A stretch of 64,000 bases of DNA, from the NCBI GenBank assembly GCA_020831895.1, contig JAFIFS010000085.1, positions 32,890-96,889 of the forward strand, written 5' to 3'. Positions 31,497 to 41,184 of this stretch are shown one piece after another; positions within the stretch are counted from its first letter, which is position 1; each line of letters starts with the position of its first letter. The stretch is from Chromatiales bacterium (GTDB lineage: Bacteria; Pseudomonadota; Gammaproteobacteria; Steroidobacterales; GCA-2729495). Both the position numbers and the translations under genes were made by a program. The notes beneath the pieces were generated by a model. The model made no database searches, had not been told where the DNA came from, and saw only the letters and a list, made by a program, of their open reading frames with translations.

Positions 31497-32075
31497 GTGA
31501 GTAAGCTGAACCCCGACAGCACTGCTGAAATGATCACACATCTGCGGCCAGGCCGGCTGCTCGCCTTGCTATGCCTTGCGGCGACGCTCTGGCTCTTCAC
31601 CGGTCCCGGCCAGACCAGCCACGCCGATCCCGCCTGTTCCCTCAGCGCGATCAGCGAGGACGTGCGGATGTGCCAGCTCTCGCCCGCGGTGTCCCCGCAA
31701 GCCTGCCATGAGCTTGCGATCAGCACGCTGCAGCTGCCGGACTCATGCCTGTCGCCGCCGGTGCGCACGCTGGGCGCTCTGGAGCTGTTCGACGCCGCGT
31801 GCGAGCGCGGTTATGGGGAGAGCTGTGCGCAGGCCTCGAACCTGATCGTGCGCCGCCATGGCGGCATCGACCAGAATTTCCCACGTGCGGCCAGCTATGC
31901 GGACAAGGCCTGCGCGGCTGACCACGCGGATGGCTGCAACATGCTGGCCTTCTTCTACGTGAACGGCGCCGGCGTGGAGCGCAGTATCCCGACCGCCCGC
32001 GCCGCGCTGAAGAAAGCCTGCGCGCTGGGCTCTGCCCAGGGCTGCGCGATGATGGCGGATCTGCCGGTCGACTGA
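31497..32075 (+). CDS. Exported Sel1-repeat protein with many cysteines
   Basis: 192 residues from GTG 31497, which has AGAGGTG eight bases upstream; ATG 31530 would give a shorter signal region but lacks a ribosome site. A Sec-type signal follows (LLALLCLAATLWLF to SHADP). The mature part has Sel1-like helices with regularly placed cysteines (FDAACERGYGESC, ADKACAADHADGCNMLAFFY, KKACALGSAQGCAMM). This pattern is like the Hcp-type cysteine-rich Sel1 proteins, where disulfides staple each repeat. Likely periplasmic or secreted. Function unknown. Confidence 0.8.
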   Translation: MSKLNPDSTAEMITHLRPGRLLALLCLAATLWLFTGPGQTSHADPACSLSAISEDVRMCQLSPAVSPQACHELAISTLQLPDSCLSPPVRTLGALELFDAACERGYGESCAQASNLIVRRHGGIDQNFPRAASYADKACAADHADGCNMLAFFYVNGAGVERSIPTARAALKKACALGSAQGCAMMADLPVD

Positions 32076-32258
32076 CGCGACCCGTCAACACCCGGCGCTC
32101 TATCTGGCACGACAGCCAGGCGATCGACGAAAAAGGTATGGCCGTAGTTCAGGAATGGTAACCCGTGGGCTACCGGGCAAAGACCCTGGCTGTTGTGTGC
32201 TGACGTGGGAAGCCCGGACGCAGGCTCTTCATTCCGTCCTGGAGGCACGCAGGGATTG

Positions 32259-32849
32259 CTACACCCACAGCGTCCCGATCGTATACAGCAGCAGCACGCC
32301 CAGCCCGATCGCCGTGCCCTGCTGCCAGGCCTCGTTTTCCAGGCGCCGCCTCAGCGTCGCGCCCAGCAGCGCCCAGGCCCAGATGCAGGGCAGCCCGACC
32401 ACCACGAAGATCAGGCAGACGGCCAGGACAGCAAACCACTGTGGCTGCATCATCGGCAGGAACAGCGAGACCGCCGTCACGGCCATGACCCAGGCCTTCG
32501 GATTCACGAACTGGAACACCGCCGCCTGGACGAAGTTCAGGGGCTTTGCCGGCGCATTCGCCGAGCCGGGCACGAGGCCGCCGCGCATGGTCCAGGCGAG
32601 GTACAGCAGGTACAGGCTGCCGAAAATGCGCAGGGCGGTGCCTGCCGCAGGCTGCGCGGCGATCAGCGAGCCGACACCCAGGCTGCACAGAACGATCAGC
32701 ACCGCGAACCCGGCCGTAACACCGAGCATGTGCGGCACCGTGCGGCGTACGCCGAACGCGATCCCGGAGGCCGACAGCATAAGGTTGTTCGGCCCGGGAG
32801 TGATCGACGAGACAAAGGCGAAGCTTGCGAGTGGCAGCAGCACTTCCAT
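32259..32849 (-). CDS. LysE/RhtB family amino-acid exporter
   Basis: 196 residues from the ATG at 32849. The open frame extends further, but the extension overlaps a plus-strand gene. It has the family N-terminus FAFVSSITPGPNNLMLSASG and about six hydrophobic segments, including FVNPKAWVMAVTAVSLF. LysE proteins export amino acids or related metabolites by proton exchange. It is divergent from the small exported protein at 32949. Substrate not predictable. Confidence 0.9.
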   Translation of the reverse strand: MEVLLPLASFAFVSSITPGPNNLMLSASGIAFGVRRTVPHMLGVTAGFAVLIVLCSLGVGSLIAAQPAAGTALRIFGSLYLLYLAWTMRGGLVPGSANAPAKPLNFVQAAVFQFVNPKAWVMAVTAVSLFLPMMQPQWFAVLAVCLIFVVVGLPCIWAWALLGATLRRRLENEAWQQGTAIGLGVLLLYTIGTLWV

Positions 32850-32948
32850 GACGGTCAACCCTGCGGCGGGTGCCAGCGTGGGGCAGGCTACACTCCGATG
32901 GGCCATTGGTACAGAGTGCGCCTGTCGGTCTACAGGAGACTGTCTGAT

Positions 32949-33299
32949 ATGTTGAATCGCGAAAACCGCCTGCGCCTCTGCGCGGCCACGCTCTGCCTCC
33001 TCCCGTCCCTGGCCTGGTCTGGTCCCTGTGACAGCGTGCTGGAAAAGGCAGAGCAGGCTGCGAATCCTGAAGAGGCAGAAGCCATCCTCGGGGGCTGCCT
33101 CGCTGCCCGCGGTCCACTCTCCGCGCAGGTAAAGGCAGCTCATGCCCTGCTCCTGCTGGCCGGGGACGACGTCATGGCCTGCCGCTATGCGGAAATACTC
33201 AGCTACATGCTGGAATCTGAACTGCCCGGCATCGCTCCGGATACCCTCGAGCGGATCCGCAGGGATACCGGGCGCCAGGCCGAGCTCTGCGATCACTAG
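32949..33299 (+). CDS. Small exported protein of unknown function
   Basis: 116 residues. A signal peptide is clear (RLRLCAATLCLLPSLAWS, cleavage near GPCDSV). The mature part has four cysteines (PCDSV, LGGCLAAR, MACRYAE, AELCDH), probably two disulfides, and is largely helical (QVKAAHALLLLAGDDV). No family is recognised. Separated by 99 bases from the divergent LysE gene. Confidence 0.65.
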   Translation: MLNRENRLRLCAATLCLLPSLAWSGPCDSVLEKAEQAANPEEAEAILGGCLAARGPLSAQVKAAHALLLLAGDDVMACRYAEILSYMLESELPGIAPDTLERIRRDTGRQAELCDH

Positions 33300-33517
33300 C
33301 GGCCTCGCGCGGGTCCGGCCTGTGGCCGATGTTGGATCGGCCTTCCATCGCCCTTATCATTCGCGCTCACTCGTGGCTTCGCTGCTGCTGCAATGTTTCT
33401 CCCGCGCGTCTGGTGGCCGGCCCGGGAGCCACAGCCCATGCCTGAAGCCCGAGAGCAGGACAGCTGCAGGTCGGCGCTCGCCGCACCCGCCAGTTTGAGT
33501 GTCAAGGAGCCCGAATA

Positions 33518-34738
33518 ATGTCTGACAAGGATGTATTGGTGATCGGCGCGGGCGGTGTGGCCTCGGTCACGCTGCACAAGATGGCGATGAACCGGGACCT
33601 GTTCCCGGGACGTATTGCCGTGGCCAGTCGCACCTTGTCCAAATGCGAGGCGATCGCGTCTTCCGTGAGGGAGCGCACGGGCCAGATTGTGGAGACCTTC
33701 CAGGTCGATGCCGATGACGTGGAGCAGACGGTCGCGCTGATCGAGAAGCTCAGGCCGGCGCTGCTGGTGAACCTGGCGCTGCCGTACCAGGACCTGTCGC
33801 TGATGGAGGCCTGCCTGCGCACGGGCGTTCATTACCTCGACACCGCGAACTATGAGCCGCCGGACGAGGCGAAGTTCGAGTACTCCCACCAGTGGAAGCT
33901 GCATGACCGCTTCAGGGAGGCGGGGCTGATGGCTGCCCTGGGGGTGGGCTTCGACCCGGGCGTGACCTCGATCTTCGCTGCCCATGTCCGAAAGCACCAC
34001 CTGTCCGGCATCCGGCTCATCGATATCCTGGACTGCAACGGGGGCGATCACGGCCATCCCTTCGCGACCAACTTCAACCCGGAGATCAATATCCGGGAGG
34101 TCACCGCCGAGGTCAGGCACTGGGAGAAAGGCGGCTGGGTCACCAGCCCGGCGATGTCCACCAAGGTGGAGTTCGACTTCGACCAGGTGGGCCCCAGGAA
34201 CATGTACCTGATGTACCACGAGGAGCTGGAGTCGCTCGTCACGCATTTTCCGGAGATCGAGCGGGCGCGCTTCTGGATGACCTTCGGCGATGCCTACATC
34301 AACCACGTGACCGTGCTGCAGAATGTGGGCATGACCTCGATCGAGCCGATCGAGTACCAGGGCCAGCAGATCGTCCCGCTGCAGTTCCTGAAGGCGGTGC
34401 TGCCCAATCCGGGAGACCTGGGGGCGCGTACCCGGGGCAAGACCAACATCGGCGACATCATCACCGGCCCGGCGCGGGATGGCTCGGGGGAGAAGACGTT
34501 CTATATCTACAACGTCTGCGACCACGAGGCCTGCTTCCAGGAGGTGGGCTCGCAGGCGGTGAGCTACACCACCGGCGTGCCTGCCTTCATCGGCGCAGCG
34601 CTGATGCTGGACGGCACCTGGTCAGCTGCGGGCGTGTTCAACACCGAGCAGCTTGATCCGGATCCCTTCATGGAGATGCTGAACCACCACGGCCTGCCCT
34701 GGCAGATCGTCGAGCTGCCTGCGCCAGCCAGCTTCTGA
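33518..34738 (+). CDS. Carboxynorspermidine/carboxyspermidine dehydrogenase
   Basis: 406 residues, saccharopine-dehydrogenase-like. VLVIGAGGVASVTLHKMA is the Rossmann loop. ALGVGFDPGVTSIFAAH and DILDCNGGDHGHPFATNFNPE (read in parts) are typical of the enzyme that joins aspartate semialdehyde to a diamine. Its product is decarboxylated by the next gene, giving spermidine or norspermidine by a route that does not use S-adenosylmethionine. Overlaps the decarboxylase by one base (TGATG), so the pair is an operon. Confidence 0.93.
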   Translation: MSDKDVLVIGAGGVASVTLHKMAMNRDLFPGRIAVASRTLSKCEAIASSVRERTGQIVETFQVDADDVEQTVALIEKLRPALLVNLALPYQDLSLMEACLRTGVHYLDTANYEPPDEAKFEYSHQWKLHDRFREAGLMAALGVGFDPGVTSIFAAHVRKHHLSGIRLIDILDCNGGDHGHPFATNFNPEINIREVTAEVRHWEKGGWVTSPAMSTKVEFDFDQVGPRNMYLMYHEELESLVTHFPEIERARFWMTFGDAYINHVTVLQNVGMTSIEPIEYQGQQIVPLQFLKAVLPNPGDLGARTRGKTNIGDIITGPARDGSGEKTFYIYNVCDHEACFQEVGSQAVSYTTGVPAFIGAALMLDGTWSAAGVFNTEQLDPDPFMEMLNHHGLPWQIVELPAPASF

Positions 34739-35904
34739 TGCCGATGCAGACGCACGCGGGAGAGCCGGGCGCATGGCGGCGCTTCGACCTCACCCGCGTG
34801 CCCTCGCCCTGTTTCGTCGTGGACGAAGCCCGGCTGGAGGCGAACCTGCGCGTCCTTGCCAGCATTCAGGCCCGCTCCGGCGCCACCGTGCTGTGTGCGC
34901 TGAAGGCGTTCTCGATGTGGGCGCTGGCGCCGCTGGTCAGCCGCTACCTCCCGGGTGTCTGCGCCTCGGGGCTGTGGGAGGCGCGGCTCGGGCGGGAGCA
35001 CTATGGCGGCATCGTCTCCACCTTCTCGGCCGGGTACAAGTTGGATGAGATTGAAGAGATCGTCCGGCTTTCCGACCACGTCGTCTTCAACACGCCCGCC
35101 GCCAGGGACCGCTTCCTGCCGGTGATCCGCGAGAGCGGCAGGCCCGTGCACGTGGGGCTGCGCTTCAACCCCGGCCTGCCCCTGGGCGAAGATGCGAAGT
35201 ACGATCCCGCCGCCCCGGGCTCACGCCTCGGCACGCCGCTGGAGCAGATCACCGCGGAGAGCCTCGAGGGCGTCGACGGGCTGCACATGCACGTGCTCTG
35301 CGAGCAGAACCTGGATCCGCTGCTGGCCACCTGGGATCACATCGCACCGCGCATCCGTGCGCTTGCGCCCCGGCTGAAGTGGATCAACTTCGGCGGCGGC
35401 CATCACATCACGCGGGCGGACTATGACCGCGAGGGGCTGGTCGACTTTCTCGCGCGCGTGAGGCGGGAGACCGGCCTGCACTGCTACCTCGAGCCGGGCG
35501 AGGCCGTCGCCCTCGATGCAGGCATCCTCGTGGGCGAAGTGCTGGACCTGGTGGACAACGACGGGCCGAACGCGATCATCGATGTCTCCGCCACCTGCCA
35601 CATGCCGGACGTGATCGAGGCGCCCTATCGCCCGGCCCTGCTCGGCGAGGCTGGAAACATACAGGTGCGCCTCGGCGGGCCGAGCTGCCTTGCGGGGGAC
35701 GTGATCGGCCGCTACGCGTTTCCCGCGCGCCCGCCGATCGGCCAGCGCATGGCCTTCCTCGACCAGGCCCACTACTCCATGGTCAAGACCACCACGTTCA
35801 ACGGCGTGAGGCTGCCTGCGCTCGCGGTCTGGAACAGCGAGACGAATGCGCTGCGCGTGGTCCGTGAGTTTGCCTACGAGGACTTCAGGGCGCGGCTATC
35901 CTGA
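34738..35904 (+). CDS. nspC: Carboxynorspermidine decarboxylase
   Basis: 388 residues, PLP fold type III. The PLP lysine is in VLCALKAFSMWAL (K56). GLHMHVLCEQN, NFGGGHHITR and LEPGEAVALDAG contribute to cofactor binding. The catalytic cysteine is probably in DVSATCHMPDVIE. It completes alternative polyamine synthesis with the preceding dehydrogenase. In vibrios NspC influences biofilm through norspermidine. Confidence 0.94.
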   Translation: MPMQTHAGEPGAWRRFDLTRVPSPCFVVDEARLEANLRVLASIQARSGATVLCALKAFSMWALAPLVSRYLPGVCASGLWEARLGREHYGGIVSTFSAGYKLDEIEEIVRLSDHVVFNTPAARDRFLPVIRESGRPVHVGLRFNPGLPLGEDAKYDPAAPGSRLGTPLEQITAESLEGVDGLHMHVLCEQNLDPLLATWDHIAPRIRALAPRLKWINFGGGHHITRADYDREGLVDFLARVRRETGLHCYLEPGEAVALDAGILVGEVLDLVDNDGPNAIIDVSATCHMPDVIEAPYRPALLGEAGNIQVRLGGPSCLAGDVIGRYAFPARPPIGQRMAFLDQAHYSMVKTTTFNGVRLPALAVWNSETNALRVVREFAYEDFRARLS

Positions 35905-35926
35905 GAGCGCCGCTGCTGACGCTGGC

Positions 35927-36877
35927 CTACTCGAAATTAACGACGGTCGTCACTCCGCTCGCCACGGCTGCGTTCTGCCCAGGCGTGAAGTCGATAAGGT
36001 CCACATAGCTGTCGCCGTCCGGGACATCGGGCGGAATCCGGTCCTCGCTGGCCTGGCAGGTGAACGCCACCGTGTACTCACCGGCCGGAAGAAACGCGAG
36101 CCGGTACTCCGGCAGGCCGGATGCAGTGTCCACCTCAATCGTCGCCGTCGTGATCGGGTTTGGCGCCAGCTCGCTGATGTCGGCGGGTATCACGTTGGCT
36201 CCCTCATAGACATACACCGCGTTGCCCCTGCCGGTGTTCAGGTCGCCGGTGCAGCTCGCCGCGGTCAGCAGGGCGGGGTCTATGGTGCCGGCGATGCTGC
36301 CGGTCTCGCTCAGATCGACCAGCCGGATCAACGGTTTCAGCAGGTAGGTGCCGCCGAGCCCCTGCGGCCGGATCAGGCCCTGGCGCAGGTCCCAGTCGGC
36401 GACCACGGCGGCCTGTCCGCCGGCCGGCACTGTGACCGGCCCGTTGAGCTGCAGGCCGGACTGCCGGCCGCTCGGGATGAACAGCTCGAACTCGCCCTCG
36501 CTGTCGATCACGTAGGAGTCACGCGTGCCGTCGGCTGCCGCGCTGATGTGCAGGCGGACCCAGCTGTAGCGGCCGGCGGGGACCTCCGCATTGTCGACCA
36601 GAATCTCGACGCTTTCGCCAGTGAGCTCGAGCAGGTCGATCGCCCGCGGCTCGTCGAAATCGAAGCGGATCGGCGAGCCGTCCTGGTGATTGATCGAGAC
36701 GCCGGTGAACACGACGACGACCTGCTCCACGTCGTCGATCGCGGCGTCGGTGACCGCGATGGTCAGCCCTCCGGTCGCCGGGTTGAAGCCGCCGTTGCTG
36801 CTGCCGCCGCAGGCCATGAGCGTGAGCGCGGCGCAGGCCAGCAGCGCAATGCGGCTGCGGGCATTGGATAGTCGCAT
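35927..36877 (-). CDS. DUF4382 lipoprotein
   Basis: 316 residues from the ATG at 36877, which has GGAGAG seven bases upstream; an earlier ATG at 36907 overlaps the pirin gene. Lipobox LMACGGSS. The mature start GGLTIAVTDAAIDDVEQVVVV, read in two parts as TIAVTDAAIDD and EQVVVVFTGVSI, is the DUF4382 domain. A second beta-rich region follows (GSIAGTIDPALL). Predicted envelope-anchored beta protein. Function unknown. It lies immediately downstream of the pirin gene and may be co-transcribed. Confidence 0.85.
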   Translation of the reverse strand: MRLSNARSRIALLACAALTLMACGGSSNGGFNPATGGLTIAVTDAAIDDVEQVVVVFTGVSINHQDGSPIRFDFDEPRAIDLLELTGESVEILVDNAEVPAGRYSWVRLHISAAADGTRDSYVIDSEGEFELFIPSGRQSGLQLNGPVTVPAGGQAAVVADWDLRQGLIRPQGLGGTYLLKPLIRLVDLSETGSIAGTIDPALLTAASCTGDLNTGRGNAVYVYEGANVIPADISELAPNPITTATIEVDTASGLPEYRLAFLPAGEYTVAFTCQASEDRIPPDVPDGDSYVDLIDFTPGQNAAVASGVTTVVNFE

Positions 36878-36903
36878 GAGGGCTCTCTCCATTCGCCGGT
36901 GTC

Positions 36904-37770
36904 TCATCCTTCAATCTGGCCGAAGCGGCCGCTGCGATAGTCGCTGATGGCCTGGTGAATCTCCGCGGTGGTGTTCATCACGAAGGGGCCGTGACCCACC
37001 ACGGGTTCGTCGATGGGCTCACCGCTGAGCAGCAGCAGCATCGCATCCGCGTTCGCCTCCAGCGTGACCCGGTTGCCAGACCGGTCGAGCACCGCGAGCC
37101 CGGCATCACGGGTCAGCGTAGAGTCGTTGATCAGCACGGGGCCGCGCAGCGTCACCACCCCGGCGCCCCAGCCTTCGGGCAGGTTCAGCGTGGCCCGGCG
37201 CCCGGCCTTCAGGCGGATGTCCCAGACATGCATCGGCGTGAACGTGCGCGCCGGGCCGATGTGGCCGTCGTGCTCGCCGGCGATGACGCGCAGGCTTCCC
37301 GCGCCATCCGGCAGCTCAGCCGTCGGAATCTCCCTGGCCAGAAGGGCCTGGTAGGCGGGCGCAGCCTGCTTGTATCGCGCCGGCAGGTTGACCCACAGCT
37401 GCACCATCTCGAGCACGCCGCCGCTTTGCGTGAAGCGCCCGGAGTGATACTCCTCGTGCAAGATACCCGCGCCGGCGGTCATCCACTGCACGTCCCCGGG
37501 CCCGATTTCGCCGCCGTTGCCGGCCGTGTCGCGGTGCGCGACCTCGCCCTGGTAGACCATAGTCACGGTCTCGAAGCCGCGATGGGGGTGAGGCCCGACC
37601 CCGCGCGGGGATCCGGCAGGCTGGAAGTCTGCCGGGCCCGCATAGTCGAGCAGCAGGAACGGGCTCATCGACTCGGCGTGGTGCTGGTAGGAAAAAAGCG
37701 AGGTGACGGGGAACCCGTCGCCGACCCAGTGACGTGATCCGCCGGCGGTGGTTTCGATCACTGTCTTCAT
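36904..37770 (-). CDS. Pirin family protein (bicupin)
   Basis: 288 residues. The first cupin has the metal-ligand set in HPHRGFETVTMVYQGEV, then WMTAGAGILHEEY with histidine and glutamate. These are the pirin signature residues that bind iron; several bacterial pirins have quercetinase activity or act as redox sensors. The C-terminal cupin ends with ISDYRSGRFGQIEG. Full length for the family. Confidence 0.95.
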   Translation of the reverse strand: MKTVIETTAGGSRHWVGDGFPVTSLFSYQHHAESMSPFLLLDYAGPADFQPAGSPRGVGPHPHRGFETVTMVYQGEVAHRDTAGNGGEIGPGDVQWMTAGAGILHEEYHSGRFTQSGGVLEMVQLWVNLPARYKQAAPAYQALLAREIPTAELPDGAGSLRVIAGEHDGHIGPARTFTPMHVWDIRLKAGRRATLNLPEGWGAGVVTLRGPVLINDSTLTRDAGLAVLDRSGNRVTLEANADAMLLLLSGEPIDEPVVGHGPFVMNTTAEIHQAISDYRSGRFGQIEG

Positions 37771-37901
37771 CCGTTGCCTCCCCGGGCAGCACGCCCCTGG
37801 GACATCCTACTGCGGTTCGCAGGCGCCCGATTCACGCTCCACCACTTGTGTAGAATCGGGCGCCGAACTGGGCAGATATCCTCAACCATGGAGAGCGGCG
37901 C

Positions 37902-38294
37902 ATGTTAAGCCATGTGATGGTGGGCTCCAACGACATCGAGCGTTCGAAGCGCTTCTACGATGCCGTACTAGGTGTGCTGGGCGCCAGCGAAGCGCGCCTG
38001 AGCCGGGTTCCGGGTCTGCCATCCCGGTTCTTCTATGTCCACAACGGCGGAATGTTCTGCGTCAGCGAGCCTATCGACGGTGAGCCGGCCACCTCTGCCA
38101 ATGGCGGGACGATCGGCTTTTCCTGCAGCTCACCGGAGCAGGTCCAGCAGTTTCACGATACGGCGGTTGCACACGGCGGCACCTCGATAGAAGACCCGCC
38201 GGGCCTGCGCGACGGGCCGTTAGGCCCCATGCACCTCGCCTACGTGCGCGACCCGGACGGCAACAAGCTCTGCGCGATGTACAGGCCGGGCTGA
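37902..38294 (+). CDS. VOC (glyoxalase/bleomycin resistance) superfamily protein
   Basis: 130 residues. MLSHVMVGSNDIERSKRFYD opens the first beta-alpha-beta-beta-beta module. The C-terminal HLAYVRDPDGNKLCAMY is the usual VOC ending. Metal positions (H4 and a later glutamate) are partly present. Enzymes of this fold open rings, isomerise or bind drugs; activity cannot be set. Confidence 0.9.
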   Translation: MLSHVMVGSNDIERSKRFYDAVLGVLGASEARLSRVPGLPSRFFYVHNGGMFCVSEPIDGEPATSANGGTIGFSCSSPEQVQQFHDTAVAHGGTSIEDPPGLRDGPLGPMHLAYVRDPDGNKLCAMYRPG

Positions 38295-38320
38295 TTCATC
38301 GGGCGCCTGGCGGCCCGCGC

Positions 38321-39118
38321 TCACTCGTCCCGCTGCAGCCTGCGGATCTCTTCGAGGTCCTCCGGTGGCGCCATCCAGAGCTGTGCCTCACTCTCCAGCA
38401 CTTCGCGCATGCTTTGTGGCAGCGCTGCGTAATCGTCGACGCGCCATGAGACAAGGTGGATGATCCCCTGCCCGGGGCCAGCGAACGGCGGCAGGTCACC
38501 GTAGCGGACCCAGCTCAGCTGGTTGGGCCAGGTGAGCCCGGCGTCTTCCGGGTGGATGAAGAAATCGTAGTTCTCGAAGGCCTCGAAGCGCCGGCCGTCG
38601 GCCATCGGGAAATCCAGGAACAGGGGTGCCGAGAACACGGCCGTCTCGCCGATGCGCCTGAGCGTGATGTTCTCCACCGGCCCTATACGCTGCAGCCGGC
38701 TGCCGGCGCCCTGCTCCACATAGGTGACGATGTTCCCCTCCTCCAGCGCATAGGTGATGTACTGGTACGGGTAGGCGATGGGTTCGACCGGGCGCCCCTG
38801 GTGGCTTTTCAGCACCTCGCCAGTCTCGATGTCACGGTAGAAGAATACCTTGCGGGAAGCCTGGTGAACGGTGCCGTCCTTGCCGTCCGGCAGGCGCCGG
38901 GCCGTGTCGATGCCGTCCATCCGGAACAGGGCCTGGCCGTCCGGATAGCTGAACACGGTGCCGATGGTGTACCAGAACACGGGATCGCCAGTGCCCGTGC
39001 GCATGCTGGCGAATAGCGCGAAGCTGTCATCGTCGAAGCTGCCCCCGGACTCTGCCGGTGCTGTTCCGGCAACCAGCAGAAGACTACAGACAAGCGCACC
39101 CCGGCGGATAAGGTTCAT
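38321..39118 (-). CDS. Exported DUF1838-like protein
   Basis: 265 residues. Signal peptide IRRGALVCSLLLVAGTAPAE. The mature protein contains KVFFYRDIETGEVLKSHQG, YPYQYITYALEEGNIV and LPPFAGPGQGIIHLVSWR, which resemble the DUF1838 family. Tryptophan and tyrosine rich, predicted mostly beta. Likely periplasmic. Function unknown. Confidence 0.7.
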   Translation of the reverse strand: MNLIRRGALVCSLLLVAGTAPAESGGSFDDDSFALFASMRTGTGDPVFWYTIGTVFSYPDGQALFRMDGIDTARRLPDGKDGTVHQASRKVFFYRDIETGEVLKSHQGRPVEPIAYPYQYITYALEEGNIVTYVEQGAGSRLQRIGPVENITLRRIGETAVFSAPLFLDFPMADGRRFEAFENYDFFIHPEDAGLTWPNQLSWVRYGDLPPFAGPGQGIIHLVSWRVDDYAALPQSMREVLESEAQLWMAPPEDLEEIRRLQRDE

Positions 39119-39144
39119 CGTGCTGTACCTCGGCCCATGCCTCG

Positions 39145-40146
39145 TCAGTCGATGCTGATCTGCGAGCGATGATAGCGCATGACAACGTGGGGGTCAGGTG
39201 ACAGGGAGGTGCTTGTCTTTTCCTTGCCGGGGTAGTCCAGCGTGGAGAGTACGTACCTCATGCTCTCGAGGCGGGCCTTTTTCTTGTCGTTTGCCTTCAC
39301 GATGATCCACGGCGCATAGGAGGTATGGCTGCGGCTGAACATCTCGTTCTTGTACTTGGTGTACAGGTCCCAGTTGTCCTGTGCTCTCTTGTCTACCGGC
39401 GAGATCTTCCACTGCTTGAGCGGGTCGACTTCTCGTGACTTGAAGCGGTACTGCTGCACCTCTTTCGATATTGAGAACCAGAACTTGACCATCTCGAGCT
39501 TGTCTTCATAGAGCATGTGCTCGAATTCGGGCACCTGCTGCATGAACACCCGATACTGCGACTCCGAGCAGAAACCCATGACCGGTTCCACCACCGCCCG
39601 GTTGTACCAGCTGCGGTCGAAGAAGACGATCTCGCCGGGATTGGGCAGCTGCTCCACATAACGCTGGAAGTACCACTGTCCCTGCTGCAGGTCGGACGGC
39701 TTGGGAAGTGCTACCACCCGCGCGCTGCGGGGGTTCAGGTGCTCGATGAATCGGCGAATCGAGCCGCCCTTGCCAGCCGCATCGCGCCCCTCGAAAATGA
39801 TCGCGACGCGGCGCCCCTCCAGCTGGACAGAGCGCTGCAGTTTCACTAGCTCGATCTGCAGCGTCTCCAGCTCCTGCTCGTAGCGAAGCTTGACCAGTGC
39901 TTTCCTTACGCTGACGTTCTTGGTATCGAGCAGTTTTATCAGTCCCTGCTTCGAGTTGATGGTGGCCAGCTCATCTGCCGTCAGCGCCTTTTTCAGCGTT
40001 TTGCCGATTCTTTTCTCTTCCTGGGAGAGAGCATTAGCCCCGGCACCACTGGCCACGGCGGAACGGCCGGCCGCCGCTTGTTGTGGTTCAGCGTCGACTG
40101 CCGTCGGCTTCGGGCCGACGCGCTTCAGAGGGGTGGATGTGGCCAT
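39145..40146 (-). CDS. ppk2: Polyphosphate kinase 2 family protein
   Basis: 333 residues. Walker A is FEGRDAAGKGGSIRRF. FFDRSWYNRAVVEPVMGF, KFWFSISKEVQQYRFKSR and KYKNEMFSRSHTSYAPW are class I/II PPK2 signatures. It transfers phosphate between polyphosphate and nucleotides. The N-terminal 60 residues are low-complexity, and the family's single-domain core begins at about residue 70. No ppk1 or ppx is nearby. Confidence 0.95.
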   Translation of the reverse strand: MATSTPLKRVGPKPTAVDAEPQQAAAGRSAVASGAGANALSQEEKRIGKTLKKALTADELATINSKQGLIKLLDTKNVSVRKALVKLRYEQELETLQIELVKLQRSVQLEGRRVAIIFEGRDAAGKGGSIRRFIEHLNPRSARVVALPKPSDLQQGQWYFQRYVEQLPNPGEIVFFDRSWYNRAVVEPVMGFCSESQYRVFMQQVPEFEHMLYEDKLEMVKFWFSISKEVQQYRFKSREVDPLKQWKISPVDKRAQDNWDLYTKYKNEMFSRSHTSYAPWIIVKANDKKKARLESMRYVLSTLDYPGKEKTSTSLSPDPHVVMRYHRSQISID

Positions 40147-40374
40147 GGCCTGCGCCTTTATTCATCGTTTCAGGGGTGGCCGCCCAGAAAGGTCGAGCCC
40201 GGCTCTCCCCACTGCGACGGTTCAGGGTCTGTCGCAGAGTGAGTCTAGTCGGGATCCGGAGGGTGGTCCCTGAGGGGCTTCCCTCACCTGTGTGGGTATT
40301 TTCCGCAGTGCCTGAAATGGCCAAGGTTGCAGTGGCTGCCCGGCCGGATGCCGGCATCTTGGCGAGTGGGGACG

Positions 40375-41073
40375 TTACTCCAACGTCTCCAGAGCAAACT
40401 CCACGCTGACGCGCGCCCCGATCACGATCTCGCCAGTCCGGTAGGTTTCGGCCGCGTCCTCGGCCAGCATCGCGCGTGCCCGCGGCATCGGGCCGGGCCC
40501 GACTGGCCCGAGCGCCTCGACCGAGAGTACGCGCCCGGGCCTGAGGCCGAGGCCGCGGGCGAGGTGCAGGGCGCTCTCGCGGGCATCGGCGGCGGCCAGC
40601 GCCAGCGCCTCGCGCTCGAGTTCGCGGCGCCGGCTGGTGTCGAGCTGGGCGGGGTAGACCTCGTTCACGCCGAGCTCGAGCGCCGCCTCGATCAGCTCAC
40701 CCAGCTGGTCGAGGTCGGCGAGCTCCACGCGCAGCTCGCGCTGGACGAAGTAACCGCTGAACACCTGCTCCTGGCGCTGCTGGTCCCAGCGCCACTCGGG
40801 CCGGATGTTGAGACCGGAGGTGCTGACTTTCTCCTCCGCGATCCCGAGCCGGTCCGCCAGCGCAAGGAACTGCCGGCTCACCTCGACCACGCGGGCCCGG
40901 GCTGCGGCCATCTCGGGGCCGCGTTGCTGCACCGCCATCAACAGGTGGGCTCGATCCGGCATCACGGCGAGCTCGGCGCTGCCGGTAATCCTGAGCCCGC
41001 CGGGGGCCTCCGCGGCAAAGGCGGATGGGGCCAGGGAAAGGGCGGCGATGAGGGGCATCAGGAGCTGGCGCAT
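40375..41073 (-). CDS. SIMPL domain (DUF541) periplasmic protein
   Basis: 232 residues from the ATG at 41073 with AAGGAA just upstream; the open frame extends to 41163 without homology. Signal peptide LMPLIAALSLAPSAFA. GLRITGSAELAVMPDRAHL and LGLRPGRVLSVEAL are the SIMPL/DUF541 hallmarks (E. coli YggE). Family members form periplasmic oligomers linked to stress. Confidence 0.9.
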   Translation of the reverse strand: MRQLLMPLIAALSLAPSAFAAEAPGGLRITGSAELAVMPDRAHLLMAVQQRGPEMAAARARVVEVSRQFLALADRLGIAEEKVSTSGLNIRPEWRWDQQRQEQVFSGYFVQRELRVELADLDQLGELIEAALELGVNEVYPAQLDTSRRRELEREALALAAADARESALHLARGLGLRPGRVLSVEALGPVGPGPMPRARAMLAEDAAETYRTGEIVIGARVSVEFALETLE

Positions 41074-41184
41074 GGCGGTTTCCTTGGCTGGCGACGCGAC
41101 TGGCGCAGGCTGGCATTCGGGGCGGCCTCCCACTAACATAGCCGGCCCATCGAGCCTCGGCAACGTACAGCGGAACCCCAGAAG

